Below, piece after piece: positions 15,908 through 24,400 of a stretch of 33,255 nt of DNA. This DNA comes from Bacteroidaceae bacterium. GTDB taxonomy: Bacteria; Bacteroidota; Bacteroidia; Bacteroidales; Bacteroidaceae. The stretch is taken from contig JAFYPU010000016.1 of NCBI GenBank assembly GCA_017547385.1, forward strand, positions 1 to 33,255. The letters run 5' to 3'. The stretch's first letter is position 1. Each line of letters begins with the position of its first letter. Under the pieces are notes generated by a model, which did no database searches, had not been told where the DNA came from, and saw only the letters and a program-made list of their open reading frames with translations. A program made the position numbers and the translations under genes.

Positions 15908-16651
15908 TTAGCCGGCTCCTCGCTTGGCTTTGCGCGCTAATGCGTAAAATACCTCATACATCGTCCCCACACTAAAGTTTTTTTTCAGTTGGGAGGGTGT
16001 GTCGAGTGCTTCAATCTTTCCATCAACCATGATGCTTACGCGGTCGCAGTATTCGGCTTCGTCCATGTAGTGCGTAGTTACGAATACTGTGATACCCCTG
16101 TCGGCTGCCTCATAAATGAGTTCCCAGAACTGTCGGCGCGTTACCGGGTCTACCCCCCCCGTCGGCTCATCCAGAAATACAATTTTGGGGTTGTGAAAGA
16201 TGGAAAGTGAGAATGCCAACTTCTGTTTCCATCCCAGTGGAAGCCGTCCTACCATGGCCTTACGCAAATCTGTGAGTCCGAGATTCGACAGCAGATGGTT
16301 GGCCTTGTGTTTGATGTCTGCCGATGTCATACCGTAGATGCCTCCGAACAATCGTAGGTTTTCTTCGACGGTCAGGTCGTCATAGAGTGAGAATTTCTGA
16401 CTCATGTAACCGATGTTCCGCTTCACTTGCTCTGCTTCTCGCTCAACATCAAATCCGGCCACGGTGGCTCGCCCTTCGCTTGGACGACTCAGACCGCACA
16501 GCATGCGCATGGCAGTGGTTTTTCCGGCACCGTTGGCTCCGAGAAAACCAAAAATTTCCCCTTTCCTCACTTCGAATGTGATGTGGTCGGTCGCTGTGAA
16601 TGTGCCAAAGGTTTTTGTGAGTCCTTCGGCCACGATGGCATATTCGCTCAT
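15908..16651 (-). CDS. ABC exporter ATPase (YbhF C-terminal-half type)
   Basis: The 247-residue ATPase (start MSEYAIVAEG at 16651) has Walker A GANGAGKTT at 38-46, the Q-loop glutamine Q85 in GYMSQKFSLY, Walker B IVFLDE at 157-162 and the switch histidine H194 in TTHYMDEAEYCDR. The signature, however, reads LPLGW (137-141) instead of LSGGQ. This is the same pattern as the second half of E. coli YbhF. Its start codon overlaps the stop of the preceding ATPase gene by ATGA (16648-16651), so the two are translationally coupled and probably form a heterodimer. It drives the two ABC-2 permeases encoded next. Confidence 0.92.
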   Translation of the reverse strand: MSEYAIVAEGLTKTFGTFTATDHITFEVRKGEIFGFLGANGAGKTTAMRMLCGLSRPSEGRATVAGFDVEREAEQVKRNIGYMSQKFSLYDDLTVEENLRLFGGIYGMTSADIKHKANHLLSNLGLTDLRKAMVGRLPLGWKQKLAFSLSIFHNPKIVFLDEPTGGVDPVTRRQFWELIYEAADRGITVFVTTHYMDEAEYCDRVSIMVDGKIEALDTPSQLKKNFSVGTMYEVFYALARKAKRGAG

Positions 16652-17565
16652 AGCGTTTGGTTCATTAGTTCCATAAAACAATCTTCGATGCTTGGTGCGA
16701 TGGGGGTAATCTCCACTTGTTCGTGGCCGCAGGTTTCAAGATGTCCTTTCAGTTGTGGGATGGAAAGGCCGTCGGAGAGGGTGATGTGATAGGTTTCGCC
16801 GAAACTGAAAGCCGTTTTCACCATATTGAATCGTCGCAGGTCGTGCAATAACTCGTGCATTTGGCGGCTCTTTACGCTCCACAACACGGGTTTATAGCTT
16901 TTCACAATGCCGGCCGGTGTGTCCTCTTGCATGAAACGCCCATTCTGAATAAGCGCGATGCGGTCGCACCATGCAGCCTCGTCCATGTAGGGGGTTGAGA
17001 CCAGAATCGTGATGCCGTGCTCGGTGCGAAGTTTTTGCAACATCTCCCAAAACTCTTTGCGCGACACGGGATCGACTCCGGTGGTGGGTTCGTCAAGAAA
17101 CAGCACGCGTGGTGCGTGGATGAGGGCGCACGACAAGGCCAACTTCTGTTTCATGCCACCGCTCAAAGCTCCGGCCTTACGAGTGGAGAAGCGTTCAATC
17201 TGTCGGTAGATGTCGGCCACCAAGTGATAGTTCGCCTCGATGGTGGTTCCGAAAATGGAGGCAAAAAATTGCAGGTTCTCCTCCACACTCAAATCCGGGT
17301 AGAGCGAAAAACGCCCCGGCATGTAGCCGATACGTCGGCGTATTTCGCGATAGTGGCGCACCACGTCGAGACCGTCCACGGTGGCATTGCCACCATCGGG
17401 TAGCAACAGGGTGGTCAGAATACGAAAGAGCGAAGTTTTGCCGGCACCGTCGGGGCCGATGATGCCATAGATTTCACCTTCGTTTACCTCAAAGGAAAGG
17501 CTGCACAGGGCGTTCACTTTTCCGTATTGCTTTGACAAACTATTGGCAACTACAATGGAACTCAT
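16648..17565 (-). CDS. ABC exporter ATPase (YbhF N-terminal-half type)
   Basis: The 305-residue ATPase has Walker A GPDGAGKTS at 37-45, a good signature LSGGM at 134-138, and Walker B VLFLDE at 154-159. Two catalytic loops are altered: the Q-loop glutamine is glycine (YMPGRFSLY, G84), and the switch histidine is proline (STPYMDEA, P192). In E. coli YbhF the first half likewise has GPDGAGKT, LSGGM and a replaced histidine, so this gene matches that half. A C-terminal extension of about 90 residues follows the ATPase core, with the family-typical ending PSIEDCFMELM. It lies 89 bp after the membrane-fusion gene and overlaps the next ATPase gene by 4 bp. Confidence 0.92.
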   Translation of the reverse strand: MSSIVVANSLSKQYGKVNALCSLSFEVNEGEIYGIIGPDGAGKTSLFRILTTLLLPDGGNATVDGLDVVRHYREIRRRIGYMPGRFSLYPDLSVEENLQFFASIFGTTIEANYHLVADIYRQIERFSTRKAGALSGGMKQKLALSCALIHAPRVLFLDEPTTGVDPVSRKEFWEMLQKLRTEHGITILVSTPYMDEAAWCDRIALIQNGRFMQEDTPAGIVKSYKPVLWSVKSRQMHELLHDLRRFNMVKTAFSFGETYHITLSDGLSIPQLKGHLETCGHEQVEITPIAPSIEDCFMELMNQTL

Positions 17566-17654
17566 GAATGTTGTGGGCTTATTTTGACGAAGAAGTTACA
17601 CATATAATATATTTATAGGGAAACTTCCCAACGCATGTCTTGTGCGTTGGAATT

Positions 17655-18548
17655 TCAGAAGCGAACTTCCCCATACATGCCACGTTTTATCAGTCCGTCG
17701 TTGCGCACACTGATTTTCACGGCATAAACAAGGTTAGCGCGTTCGTCTCGTGTTTGGATGGTCTTAGGGGTGAACTCTGCCTTGTCCGAAATCCAAGTAA
17801 CGGTACCGGCATATTCTTTTCGTCCATCACGTCCGTTGTCGGCATAGACTTTCACTTTCTGCCCCAAGCGTATGCCGTTCACCTGCTCGGCTGTGAGATA
17901 GGCTCGCAGCTTCATGTCGGTGATGTCGGAGAGTTTGAACAAAGCCCGTCCCGTGGCAGCAAACTCGCCTTGCTCGGCATATTTTTCCAGCACGATGCCG
18001 GTGATGGGGGCAGTGATTTGTGATAGGCGCAAACGGTCATCGATTTGTTCAACCTGTGCCATGATGCTTGCCGACTGTCCTTCCAGACTGTTGTTGCTGC
18101 TGCTCACTTGCTCGGCCAGAGCGTCCAAATTTCTCTGTAACACCCCGATTTGGTGATTGATGTCGTCCAGTGTTTTCTGTGGCGCGGCATTGTCGCGCAC
18201 CAATTGCTCGTAGCGCCGCCGCTCGCTCTCTTGCACGGCAATCTGCTCACGCAAGGAGGCCAGTTGTCGTTTCTCTGAAAGTTTCCGGCTGTCGGTGGCT
18301 GAGAGCGAAGCCATCAGTTGTTTGCGCTGAAGCACCAGCTGAAGGGTATCGACGCAACCCAAGAGTTGTCCCTGCTTCACCGAAGCCCCTTCTTCGATGG
18401 AAAGTTCGATCAGTTCGCCTCCGGTGCGTGCCGAAACAATCACTTCTGTGGTTTCGAAGACACCGGATGCATCATATTGCACTTCGTCTTGATGGCAAGC
18501 GCACAGGCTGAGAAGCAGAAGGATGGCAGAAAGATGTGTGGTTTTCAT
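17655..18548 (-). CDS. HlyD-family membrane-fusion lipoprotein (YbhG-like)
   Basis: This 297-residue periplasmic adaptor links the inner-membrane exporter to the outer-membrane channel. From the ATG at 18548 it has a lipoprotein signal, HLSAILLLLSLCAC with the lipidated cysteine C18. The biotinyl-lipoyl half-motifs flank a coiled coil: SARTGGELIELSIEEGASVKQGQLL before it, and SQITAPITGIVLEKYAEQGEF after it; the coiled coil of about 90 residues between them is rich in Q, E and R. The C-terminal beta-barrel part (LRAYLTAEQVNGIRLGQKVKVYAD) follows. It begins 16 bp after the tolC-like stop codon. Confidence 0.92.
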   Translation of the reverse strand: MKTTHLSAILLLLSLCACHQDEVQYDASGVFETTEVIVSARTGGELIELSIEEGASVKQGQLLGCVDTLQLVLQRKQLMASLSATDSRKLSEKRQLASLREQIAVQESERRRYEQLVRDNAAPQKTLDDINHQIGVLQRNLDALAEQVSSSNNSLEGQSASIMAQVEQIDDRLRLSQITAPITGIVLEKYAEQGEFAATGRALFKLSDITDMKLRAYLTAEQVNGIRLGQKVKVYADNGRDGRKEYAGTVTWISDKAEFTPKTIQTRDERANLVYAVKISVRNDGLIKRGMYGEVRF

Positions 18549-18564
18549 AAGTTGTTTTATGATG

Positions 18565-19851
18565 TTATTGATTGACTTCATGACGCAGATTGTAGATGTT
18601 TCGGAGCATTTCCACTTCGTGTATGGCGCGGTCGATGCAAGCTTTATGCTCTGCTGTGATTTCGCGTAGCAGGAGGTCGGTATCGATGATTCCTCCGGCA
18701 AGTTTGGCCTCGGCGGCTTTGCGGACAGTGGTGCGCAGCCGCACAATTTCGTCGTCGCGTTGCATCATTTCACGGTATTGCCCGATGGCTGCATGTGTCT
18801 GCACCGTTCTCAGAGAGTTGTTGAAAAGAAACACTTCGCGTTCGTTCTCGATGATGTTTTGTGAGAGTGCAATTTTGGCTTTGTCTCCTTTATAGGTGTA
18901 AAGGTGGCTGATGTTCCATGATAGTTTGATGCCGATGATTCCATTGAGCGACCAATTGCGCGACCGCATGTCGGCAAACATATCTAAGCCGGGGTAACCA
19001 TACCATCCGCGAGCAAAGAGGTTTACTCCCGGCCGCAATCCTGCGTTTAAATTCTTCATTTGTGAGTCGGCGTGTCGGAGACGGGCATCAAACAGTTGCA
19101 ATTCCGGTCGTTGGTTTTCGAGGCTTTGCGGCTCATCAGCCGATGGTTTCAGCAGGGTGGGCAGGGTGCCTCTGTGTCCGATGAAGATGGAAAGCATGTG
19201 TGTGAAGCTTTCGCGTCCGGCTGTGAGTTGCGTGTGTTGCTGTTGCGCATTGAGCAGTTCGGCGCTGATGGCTGCCACATCGCTCTCCATGGCAGTCCCG
19301 CTTCGTTGCCAAGCCTCCATCTTGGTGCGGTTGCTGTTTAGCAGCGTCTGTAACTCTTCATTGAGACGCAGTTGCTCGTCAAGCAGCAATATGCCGAAAA
19401 ACAATTGGTTCACCCTGTCGCGCAGATTGTACATATCGACATCAGTCCGAGCTATCTGCACATCGGCTTCGCGTGCGGCCATCTCGCTGCGCGTCTTGAT
19501 GTTTCCTCCGTCATAGATGACCTGTGATGCCTCGATTTCGATTTTATACTGGTCGCGTTTCAAGCCGTTGAAGTCTTCTCCCATTTGTTCCAACATGCCT
19601 GTGAGAGTTTCAGGCAGCGTGGCCACATCACTCTGATAGGTGGCCTGTGCTCCCAGTGTGAGTTTTGGCAGATAGCCTTTGCGCAGGTTGGTGATGGTGT
19701 AGTCCCTGGTTTGGTGCACCAGGTCGTAGCGATTCAGCAGCGGATAGTTTTGCCGGGCACGCTCATGGCATTGTTCCAACGTCAGTTGCCCTTTCGCGGT
19801 GTTGGCAAAGAAGGCGAACATCGCCAGCAGGATGAATGGTGTTTTCTGCAT
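18565..19851 (-). CDS. TolC-family outer-membrane efflux protein
   Basis: The 428-residue protein begins with a signal peptide (MQKTPFILLAMFAFFANTAKG, cleavage before QLTLEQ). LTLEQCHERARQNYPLL is the usual opening of the mature TolC domain, and two halves follow with long amphipathic helices, for example LNEELQTLLNSNRTKMEAWQ and RLRTTVRKAAEAKLAGGIID. The YPGLDMFADMR segment and SWNISHLYTYKGDKAKI match the strand region of the second half. It would form the outer-membrane exit channel for the exporter encoded downstream. It is the first gene of the operon, with a -7 promoter element 111 bp upstream. Confidence 0.92.
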   Translation of the reverse strand: MQKTPFILLAMFAFFANTAKGQLTLEQCHERARQNYPLLNRYDLVHQTRDYTITNLRKGYLPKLTLGAQATYQSDVATLPETLTGMLEQMGEDFNGLKRDQYKIEIEASQVIYDGGNIKTRSEMAAREADVQIARTDVDMYNLRDRVNQLFFGILLLDEQLRLNEELQTLLNSNRTKMEAWQRSGTAMESDVAAISAELLNAQQQHTQLTAGRESFTHMLSIFIGHRGTLPTLLKPSADEPQSLENQRPELQLFDARLRHADSQMKNLNAGLRPGVNLFARGWYGYPGLDMFADMRSRNWSLNGIIGIKLSWNISHLYTYKGDKAKIALSQNIIENEREVFLFNNSLRTVQTHAAIGQYREMMQRDDEIVRLRTTVRKAAEAKLAGGIIDTDLLLREITAEHKACIDRAIHEVEMLRNIYNLRHEVNQ

Positions 19852-19961
19852 CGTTATACATTATTATATTTATAGGTAAATCATTTCCTCTTTCACACTT
19901 TGTGTCCGGTTGAGGTCGGCAGTGGCAAGCCGATAAGTCGGGAGAGGATGTGTTCACAGTG

Positions 19962-19969
19962 CAAAGGTA
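19962..19969 (-). promoter_or_regulatory. -7 element of the efflux operon promoter
   Basis: TACCTTTG on the minus strand (19969-19962) fits TAnnTTTG. No TTTG is seen at the expected -33 position, which suits a promoter that needs an activator. A short palindrome TCAATGATAATTGA lies at 20002-20015, just upstream, and could be an operator for the divergent regulator. Confidence 0.6.
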
Positions 19970-20077
19970 GGTAAGTCGAAGTATGAAAAAAAGCACAATC
20001 ATCAATGATAATTGAGCAATATCAACGAAGGGCTGACAAAAGCAATTGTGTAGAGATGGCTTTAATGGTCAAAAAGC

Positions 20078-20085
20078 TATATTTG
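20078..20085 (+). promoter_or_regulatory. -7 element of the araC-type regulator promoter
   Basis: TATATTTG fits the Bacteroidota -7 element and ends 24 bp before the ATG at 20110. Its position inside the longer open frame argues for the downstream start. Confidence 0.5.
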
Positions 20086-20109
20086 CGGACGATAAGTTGG
20101 TTACACAAT

Positions 20110-20964
20110 ATGGAAAATTATAGTGAAAAACAAATGTTCGACATGGTTCGCGGATTGACAACAGAACCTAAGAATAAGGCCGGACTCTTCCTCTGCACAC
20201 GGGGAGAGGCAGATGTGATGATTGGGCAACGTGTTTACAAAGTTCGCCCGGGTGTGCTCTATATCATTAGTCCTATCATTGTTGTTGTGAAGCTATCGCA
20301 GTCAGATGATTATGCTGGCATCTATATTCTCGATCGTTTGGAGGTGTTCTTCCCTATGGTGCGTTCAATGGCCAACACCATTGTGGGCTTGCGCGTCTAT
20401 AATAATCCTTGTCAAGTGTTGAAGCAGGAGGAAATTCACTTTATCAGTGAACGTAGTAAATATATCTCAGAAAAAGAGAAAGAACTTGAGGCGTGTGTGA
20501 TGGTTGAAGAAAAAGAGTTGAGAGCACGTGTCATCGAATTGGTGAAGCAACAGACTATGCTTGAGGTGATATGCATCTATCTGCGTGGGCGCGAACTGCT
20601 TCCTCAGCAAGAGGACACGCAGGTGGGAAAACTTTTTACGTTCATCCTGTCTTTGCTGAAAAATTATCGCCGGCATCGCGAAGTGCGTTTTTATGCAGAA
20701 GAGGTGGGCTTGTCCTGTGGGCATTTTTCCAATGTGATTAAGCAAAAAACCGGCATGACTCCTTCAACTTGGATCGCACGAATAACCATTTCGAATGCCC
20801 AAACATTGTTGTGTGAAACGCAGATGAGTATCAAGGAAATAGCAATGGAACTTAATTTTCCTGAACAGTTTACGTTTCGTAAATACTTCAAAACACACAT
20901 CGGTATGTCTCCACGTGAATATCGCCGGCGGCACGGAATGGATAAAAGGAATAAAACCTTATAA
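20110..20964 (+). CDS. AraC-family transcription regulator
   Basis: The protein binds DNA through a C-terminal AraC domain of two helix-turn-helix units: EEVGLSCGHFSNVIKQKTGM and SIKEIAMELNFPEQFTFRKY followed by the family ending FKTHIGMSPREYRR. The N-terminal half (about 1-110) looks like a cupin-type sensor, with GEADVMIGQRVYKVRPGVLYII; its ligand is unknown. The start MENYSEKQMFDM gives 284 residues. The reading frame is open back to 20005, but a likely promoter element (20078-20085) lies inside that extension. It is divergent from the efflux operon with 258 bp between start codons, so it is the best candidate for its regulator; this is inferred from position. Confidence 0.87.
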   Translation: MENYSEKQMFDMVRGLTTEPKNKAGLFLCTRGEADVMIGQRVYKVRPGVLYIISPIIVVVKLSQSDDYAGIYILDRLEVFFPMVRSMANTIVGLRVYNNPCQVLKQEEIHFISERSKYISEKEKELEACVMVEEKELRARVIELVKQQTMLEVICIYLRGRELLPQQEDTQVGKLFTFILSLLKNYRRHREVRFYAEEVGLSCGHFSNVIKQKTGMTPSTWIARITISNAQTLLCETQMSIKEIAMELNFPEQFTFRKYFKTHIGMSPREYRRRHGMDKRNKTL

Positions 20965-21091
20965 CATAATCAATAAAGATTTTTAGTGTGCGGTGTTTGA
21001 AGGGTGGTGGCATGATATATGGATGTGTCGGTACTGTGCCGTAAAAAAACAGTAGTCTTGGACTTTGGCTTTGCCAAATTAAGTTGCGGTT

Positions 21092-21130
21092 CGGCATAAT
21101 GAGACTTTCTGAGTGCATTATCCGCTTTTG
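21092..21130 (+). terminator. possible terminator of the araC-type regulator gene
   Basis: CGG and ATAATG (21092-21101, with one unpaired C) can pair with CATTATCCG (21116-21124), with a 14-base loop, followed by CTTTTG. The stem is weak and lies about 130 bp past the stop codon. Confidence 0.3.
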
Positions 21131-21137
21131 CGCTCGC

Positions 21138-21195
21138 CTTGCAGAATTTTTTATAAGCACTGCAGAAAAATCTGCAAGCACTGCAAAAAAATGCC
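21138..21195. repeat. 21-22-base tandem repeat patch (locus 2)
   Basis: Units begin at 21138 (CTTGCAGAATTTT), 21160 (CTGCAGAAAAATCTGCAAGCA) and 21181 (CTGCAAAAAAATGCC). Read on the minus strand, GCAGTGCTTGCAGATTTTTC matches the patch at 7896-7913. The two patches belong to one dispersed repeat family. Confidence 0.65.
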
Positions 21196-21347
21196 GAATG
21201 CATTCATCGGTTGATGCCTAGTTCGATGATATAAAACAAGCATTTCCGGCTTGTTTGCATAGCAGTCATAAAAACCCTTCGACGGCTTCAAATAAATCAA
21301 AAAGTTCCTGAGAAACCGATGCTTGGTGATTTCTTGCACTTAAATTG

Positions 21348-21378
21348 TTTGTAGATGAACAAAAATAGCGTACATTTG
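21348..21378 (+). promoter_or_regulatory. promoter of the GH95 gene
   Basis: TTTG (21348-21351) and TACATTTG (21371-21378) are 19 bp apart, a good match to the Bacteroidota promoter consensus. Transcription would begin near 21385, leaving a leader of about 93 bases. Confidence 0.78.
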
Positions 21379-21405
21379 CAAGGACGTGGGGTGTGAAACA
21401 TCCTG

Positions 21406-21432
21406 CGTTGTGCCAAGGCATTTGGCACAACG
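21406..21432 (+). promoter_or_regulatory. leader hairpin of the GH95 gene
   Basis: CGTTGTGCCAA (21406-21416) and TTGGCACAACG (21422-21432) form a perfect 11-bp stem with the loop GGCAT. It lies about 20 bases into the predicted transcript and 45 bases before the start codon. No T-run follows, so it is not an intrinsic terminator. It may affect RNA stability or translation, or act as a palindromic operator. Confidence 0.55.
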
Positions 21433-21477
21433 GGCTTGAATGAAATCTTATTACTAATAAATTTAATCAATCTGTTT

Positions 21478-24400
21478 ATGAAAAGGTTTTTCCTTCTGTT
21501 TGCAGCTGTCATGTGCGCGTCTGTGTGCATTTGGGCTGACAAGGTAACTGACCTGTCGCAACTCAGCAATGACAAGGTCTATTTCATTAAGAGTAAGCGT
21601 GCGTTTCTTCTCTATAGTGAGGCGAAAGCAAGCAAACTATGTGCAAGCACAGGTAGTGCTGTAGGGGGTGTAACTCAAGACTTGGCTGATCCCAACCAAC
21701 AGTTTCAAATCATTAAGAATGGAACGAACTACTATCTTTTTAGTGTTGGAGCGCAGAAGTATGTAGGCCAGAATGGTGATTTAACTGCCAATGCTTCGGC
21801 TGTGCTTAACATAACAAAGGAAAGCAATGCCAGCTATCCTTGGAAGCTTTGTGTTGGTTCGCAAGGTTTGAATTCTCAGACTAGTGGTCAGACTGCTGAA
21901 GGCGTTATCGTGAATAGCTATACAACAGCTGACGATGGTAACTGTTACTACATCGAGGAAGCTATTCCCATGGCGAAGACCTATGTTATCACGGTGTTGG
22001 GTACTGAAGATGCTACCGCCGGTGTTATCTATGATGGACAGACTTACAAGAATGGAAATACCATTGAAACTACTGAGGTTCTGAAAAAAGCTGCTTTCGA
22101 AGCTGTGGCAGTTGCCGGCAAAATGCCAGTTGTCTCTGTAGATGGAGTAAATGTTTATGTCAGCTATTTTGATGAGGGCACTAAGTTCTACACCATGCAG
22201 AATGGTAAGGGTGGTTATGTCAGCCTCAATCCTGCTTATATGAGTGATGGTGCTATGACGCTGAGCAATTCCTCAGTGCCCGCAGACAATCGTGGTCTTT
22301 GGGCTTTTGTGAAGGTTGGCTCATATTATAATGTATATAACTATTCAACAGGCCTTGCAAAAGTGTTGGGTATCACTGGTGATGAAGCAAATGCTCGTGC
22401 CAATATGGTTGCGCCTGATGCTACTACTCATAGCACAAAGTTTGCAGGTACTTTCAAGTTGGGTAGTTCTGATCCTTCTTACATTAAAATCAATGGAACA
22501 AGCAAGTGGTGGAACAACCGTAACAATTACTTGGCTCTTTGGAATACCGGTAGTGTAACAGGTGACCAAGGTAGTATGTTCTACATTAAAGCTGTTGATG
22601 CTACAGAATTCCCTGACGAATATATTCATGAGATTTCAAATATCACCGGCGTGGCTTCGTTTACTCCGAAGAATCCTAACACCCTTTGGTATAAGACTTC
22701 GGCAGAAGCTTCCGGTGTGAGCTATCCTTGGATGGAATATGCACTCCCGCTCGGTAATGGCGAATTGGGTTGCATGGTCTTTGGTGGTGTTTATCACGAA
22801 GAAATCCAATTCAACGAAAAGACTCTTTGGAGCGGTCCTGCCAACACAGTAGGTGCCGGTGGTGGTAATCGTACCTTCATGAATTACGGTTCTGTAATTG
22901 TGGAAAACAAAGATGCTGCTATTCAGAAGGGTGTTACAGACTATGTTCGCTATCTCGATATTGAAGATGGTATTGCTGGCGTGGAATTTAAGAATGCCAA
23001 TGGCAGCAAGTTTGTTCGTAAGTATCTCAGTTCTGCTCCCGACCAAGTGATTGCTGCACAATATAAAGCAGAGGGTGAAGATAAGATGAACCTCGTGTTC
23101 AAGCTTACTCCCGGAAGCGGTATTGGTGCCGGTGATGTGGTTTATGCTGACGGAACGGCTTACTTCACAGGAGCTATGACTGTTAAGTATGCAGCTCGTC
23201 TCCATGTTGTGGCTAACGAAGGAGCAACTGTTACCACCAAAGATAATGGTATCGTGGTTGAAAACGCCACTGAGGTTACTTTCTATTTGAAGGGTGCTAC
23301 GAACTTCAACGGTGATATGGACGTACTTAACAACTACTTCACATCCGAAACTGCCGCTGACGTTAACGAACGCACCAAGGCAGTTGTTGAAGCTGCTGTG
23401 GCTAAGGGATATAAATCAGTTGAAGCTGATCACATTGCAGATTTCAATGCTATCACCAAGCGAATGACTTTCGACCTCGGACTTAGCACTCCTACTGTCG
23501 ATACCAAAACGTTGATTGATAACTATTATCCCAACAACAGTGGTGCAAACAGCACAGCCAATGACCACTTGTTCTTGGAGCAACTCTACTTCCACTTCGG
23601 ACGTTATCTCGCTATCAGTTCTAACCGCCAGCCCATTGCAGCCCCCAACAACCTGCAAGGTATTTGGAACGACCGTGGCACAGATTCTCCCTGGAACTCT
23701 GATATTCATACGAACATCAACATTCAGATGAACTACTGGCCTACTGAAATTACCAACCTTTCAGACCTCCACAAGCCTTTTGTGAACTTCATTATTCGTG
23801 GTGCTCAGAGCACAGGTTGGAAGAATGTAGGTAAGCAATACAATGATGGATATGGTTGGAGTGTTCTGACCGAGTCTTCTCTCTACAACAGTATGAGTAC
23901 ATGGGGTAGCAACTATCTTGTTGCCAATGTATGGTACACCAGCCACCTTTGGACACACTGGCGTTACACTCAAGACAAGGAGTTCTTGAAGAAAGCCTTC
24001 CCCGTGATGTGGGATTGCGCGAAGTTCTGGTTCCATCGTTTGATTGAAGACCGTGTAGTTAAGGATGGTACCTATGTTGCTCCCGACGAATTCAGTGCAG
24101 AACAGCACGGAAACGAAAAAGAAGACGGTACAGCTCACGCTCAACAAATGATTAGCTACCTCTTCGAGAATCTTGCTGAAGCCATCGAAATTCTTGGTGT
24201 AGAGAATACTGGTCTTACAGCTGAAGATGTTGAGAAGTTGAACCTCTACCTCGAAAAGACAGATAAGGGTCTTCACACTGAAGTATATGATGGTGCTTGG
24301 GGTAATCCCTTCAACGGTGTTAAGACCGGTGACGTTCTTCTTCGCGAATGGAAATACTCTCCCTACAGTGTAGGTGAAAGAGGACACCGTCACATTTCGC

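Larger units (their letters stand above)
20965..21477. other. intergenic region before the GH95 gene
   Basis: This 513-base region holds a possible terminator for the regulator gene, the second 21-base repeat patch, the promoter of the GH95 gene and a leader hairpin, all listed separately. Short open frames here give low-complexity products and are not supported as genes. Confidence 0.6.

Noticed and set aside
20005-20109. N-terminal extension of the AraC-type regulator
   Set aside because: A likely -7 promoter element (20078-20085) lies within it, and the extension does not resemble the sensor domain.
20888-21339. Short minus-strand frames between the regulator and the GH95 gene
   Set aside because: They cover the second repeat patch and non-coding DNA and give low-complexity products.
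22636-23205. Minus-strand frames opposite the GH95 gene
   Set aside because: They are frames opposite a clearly coding gene and show no family resemblance.
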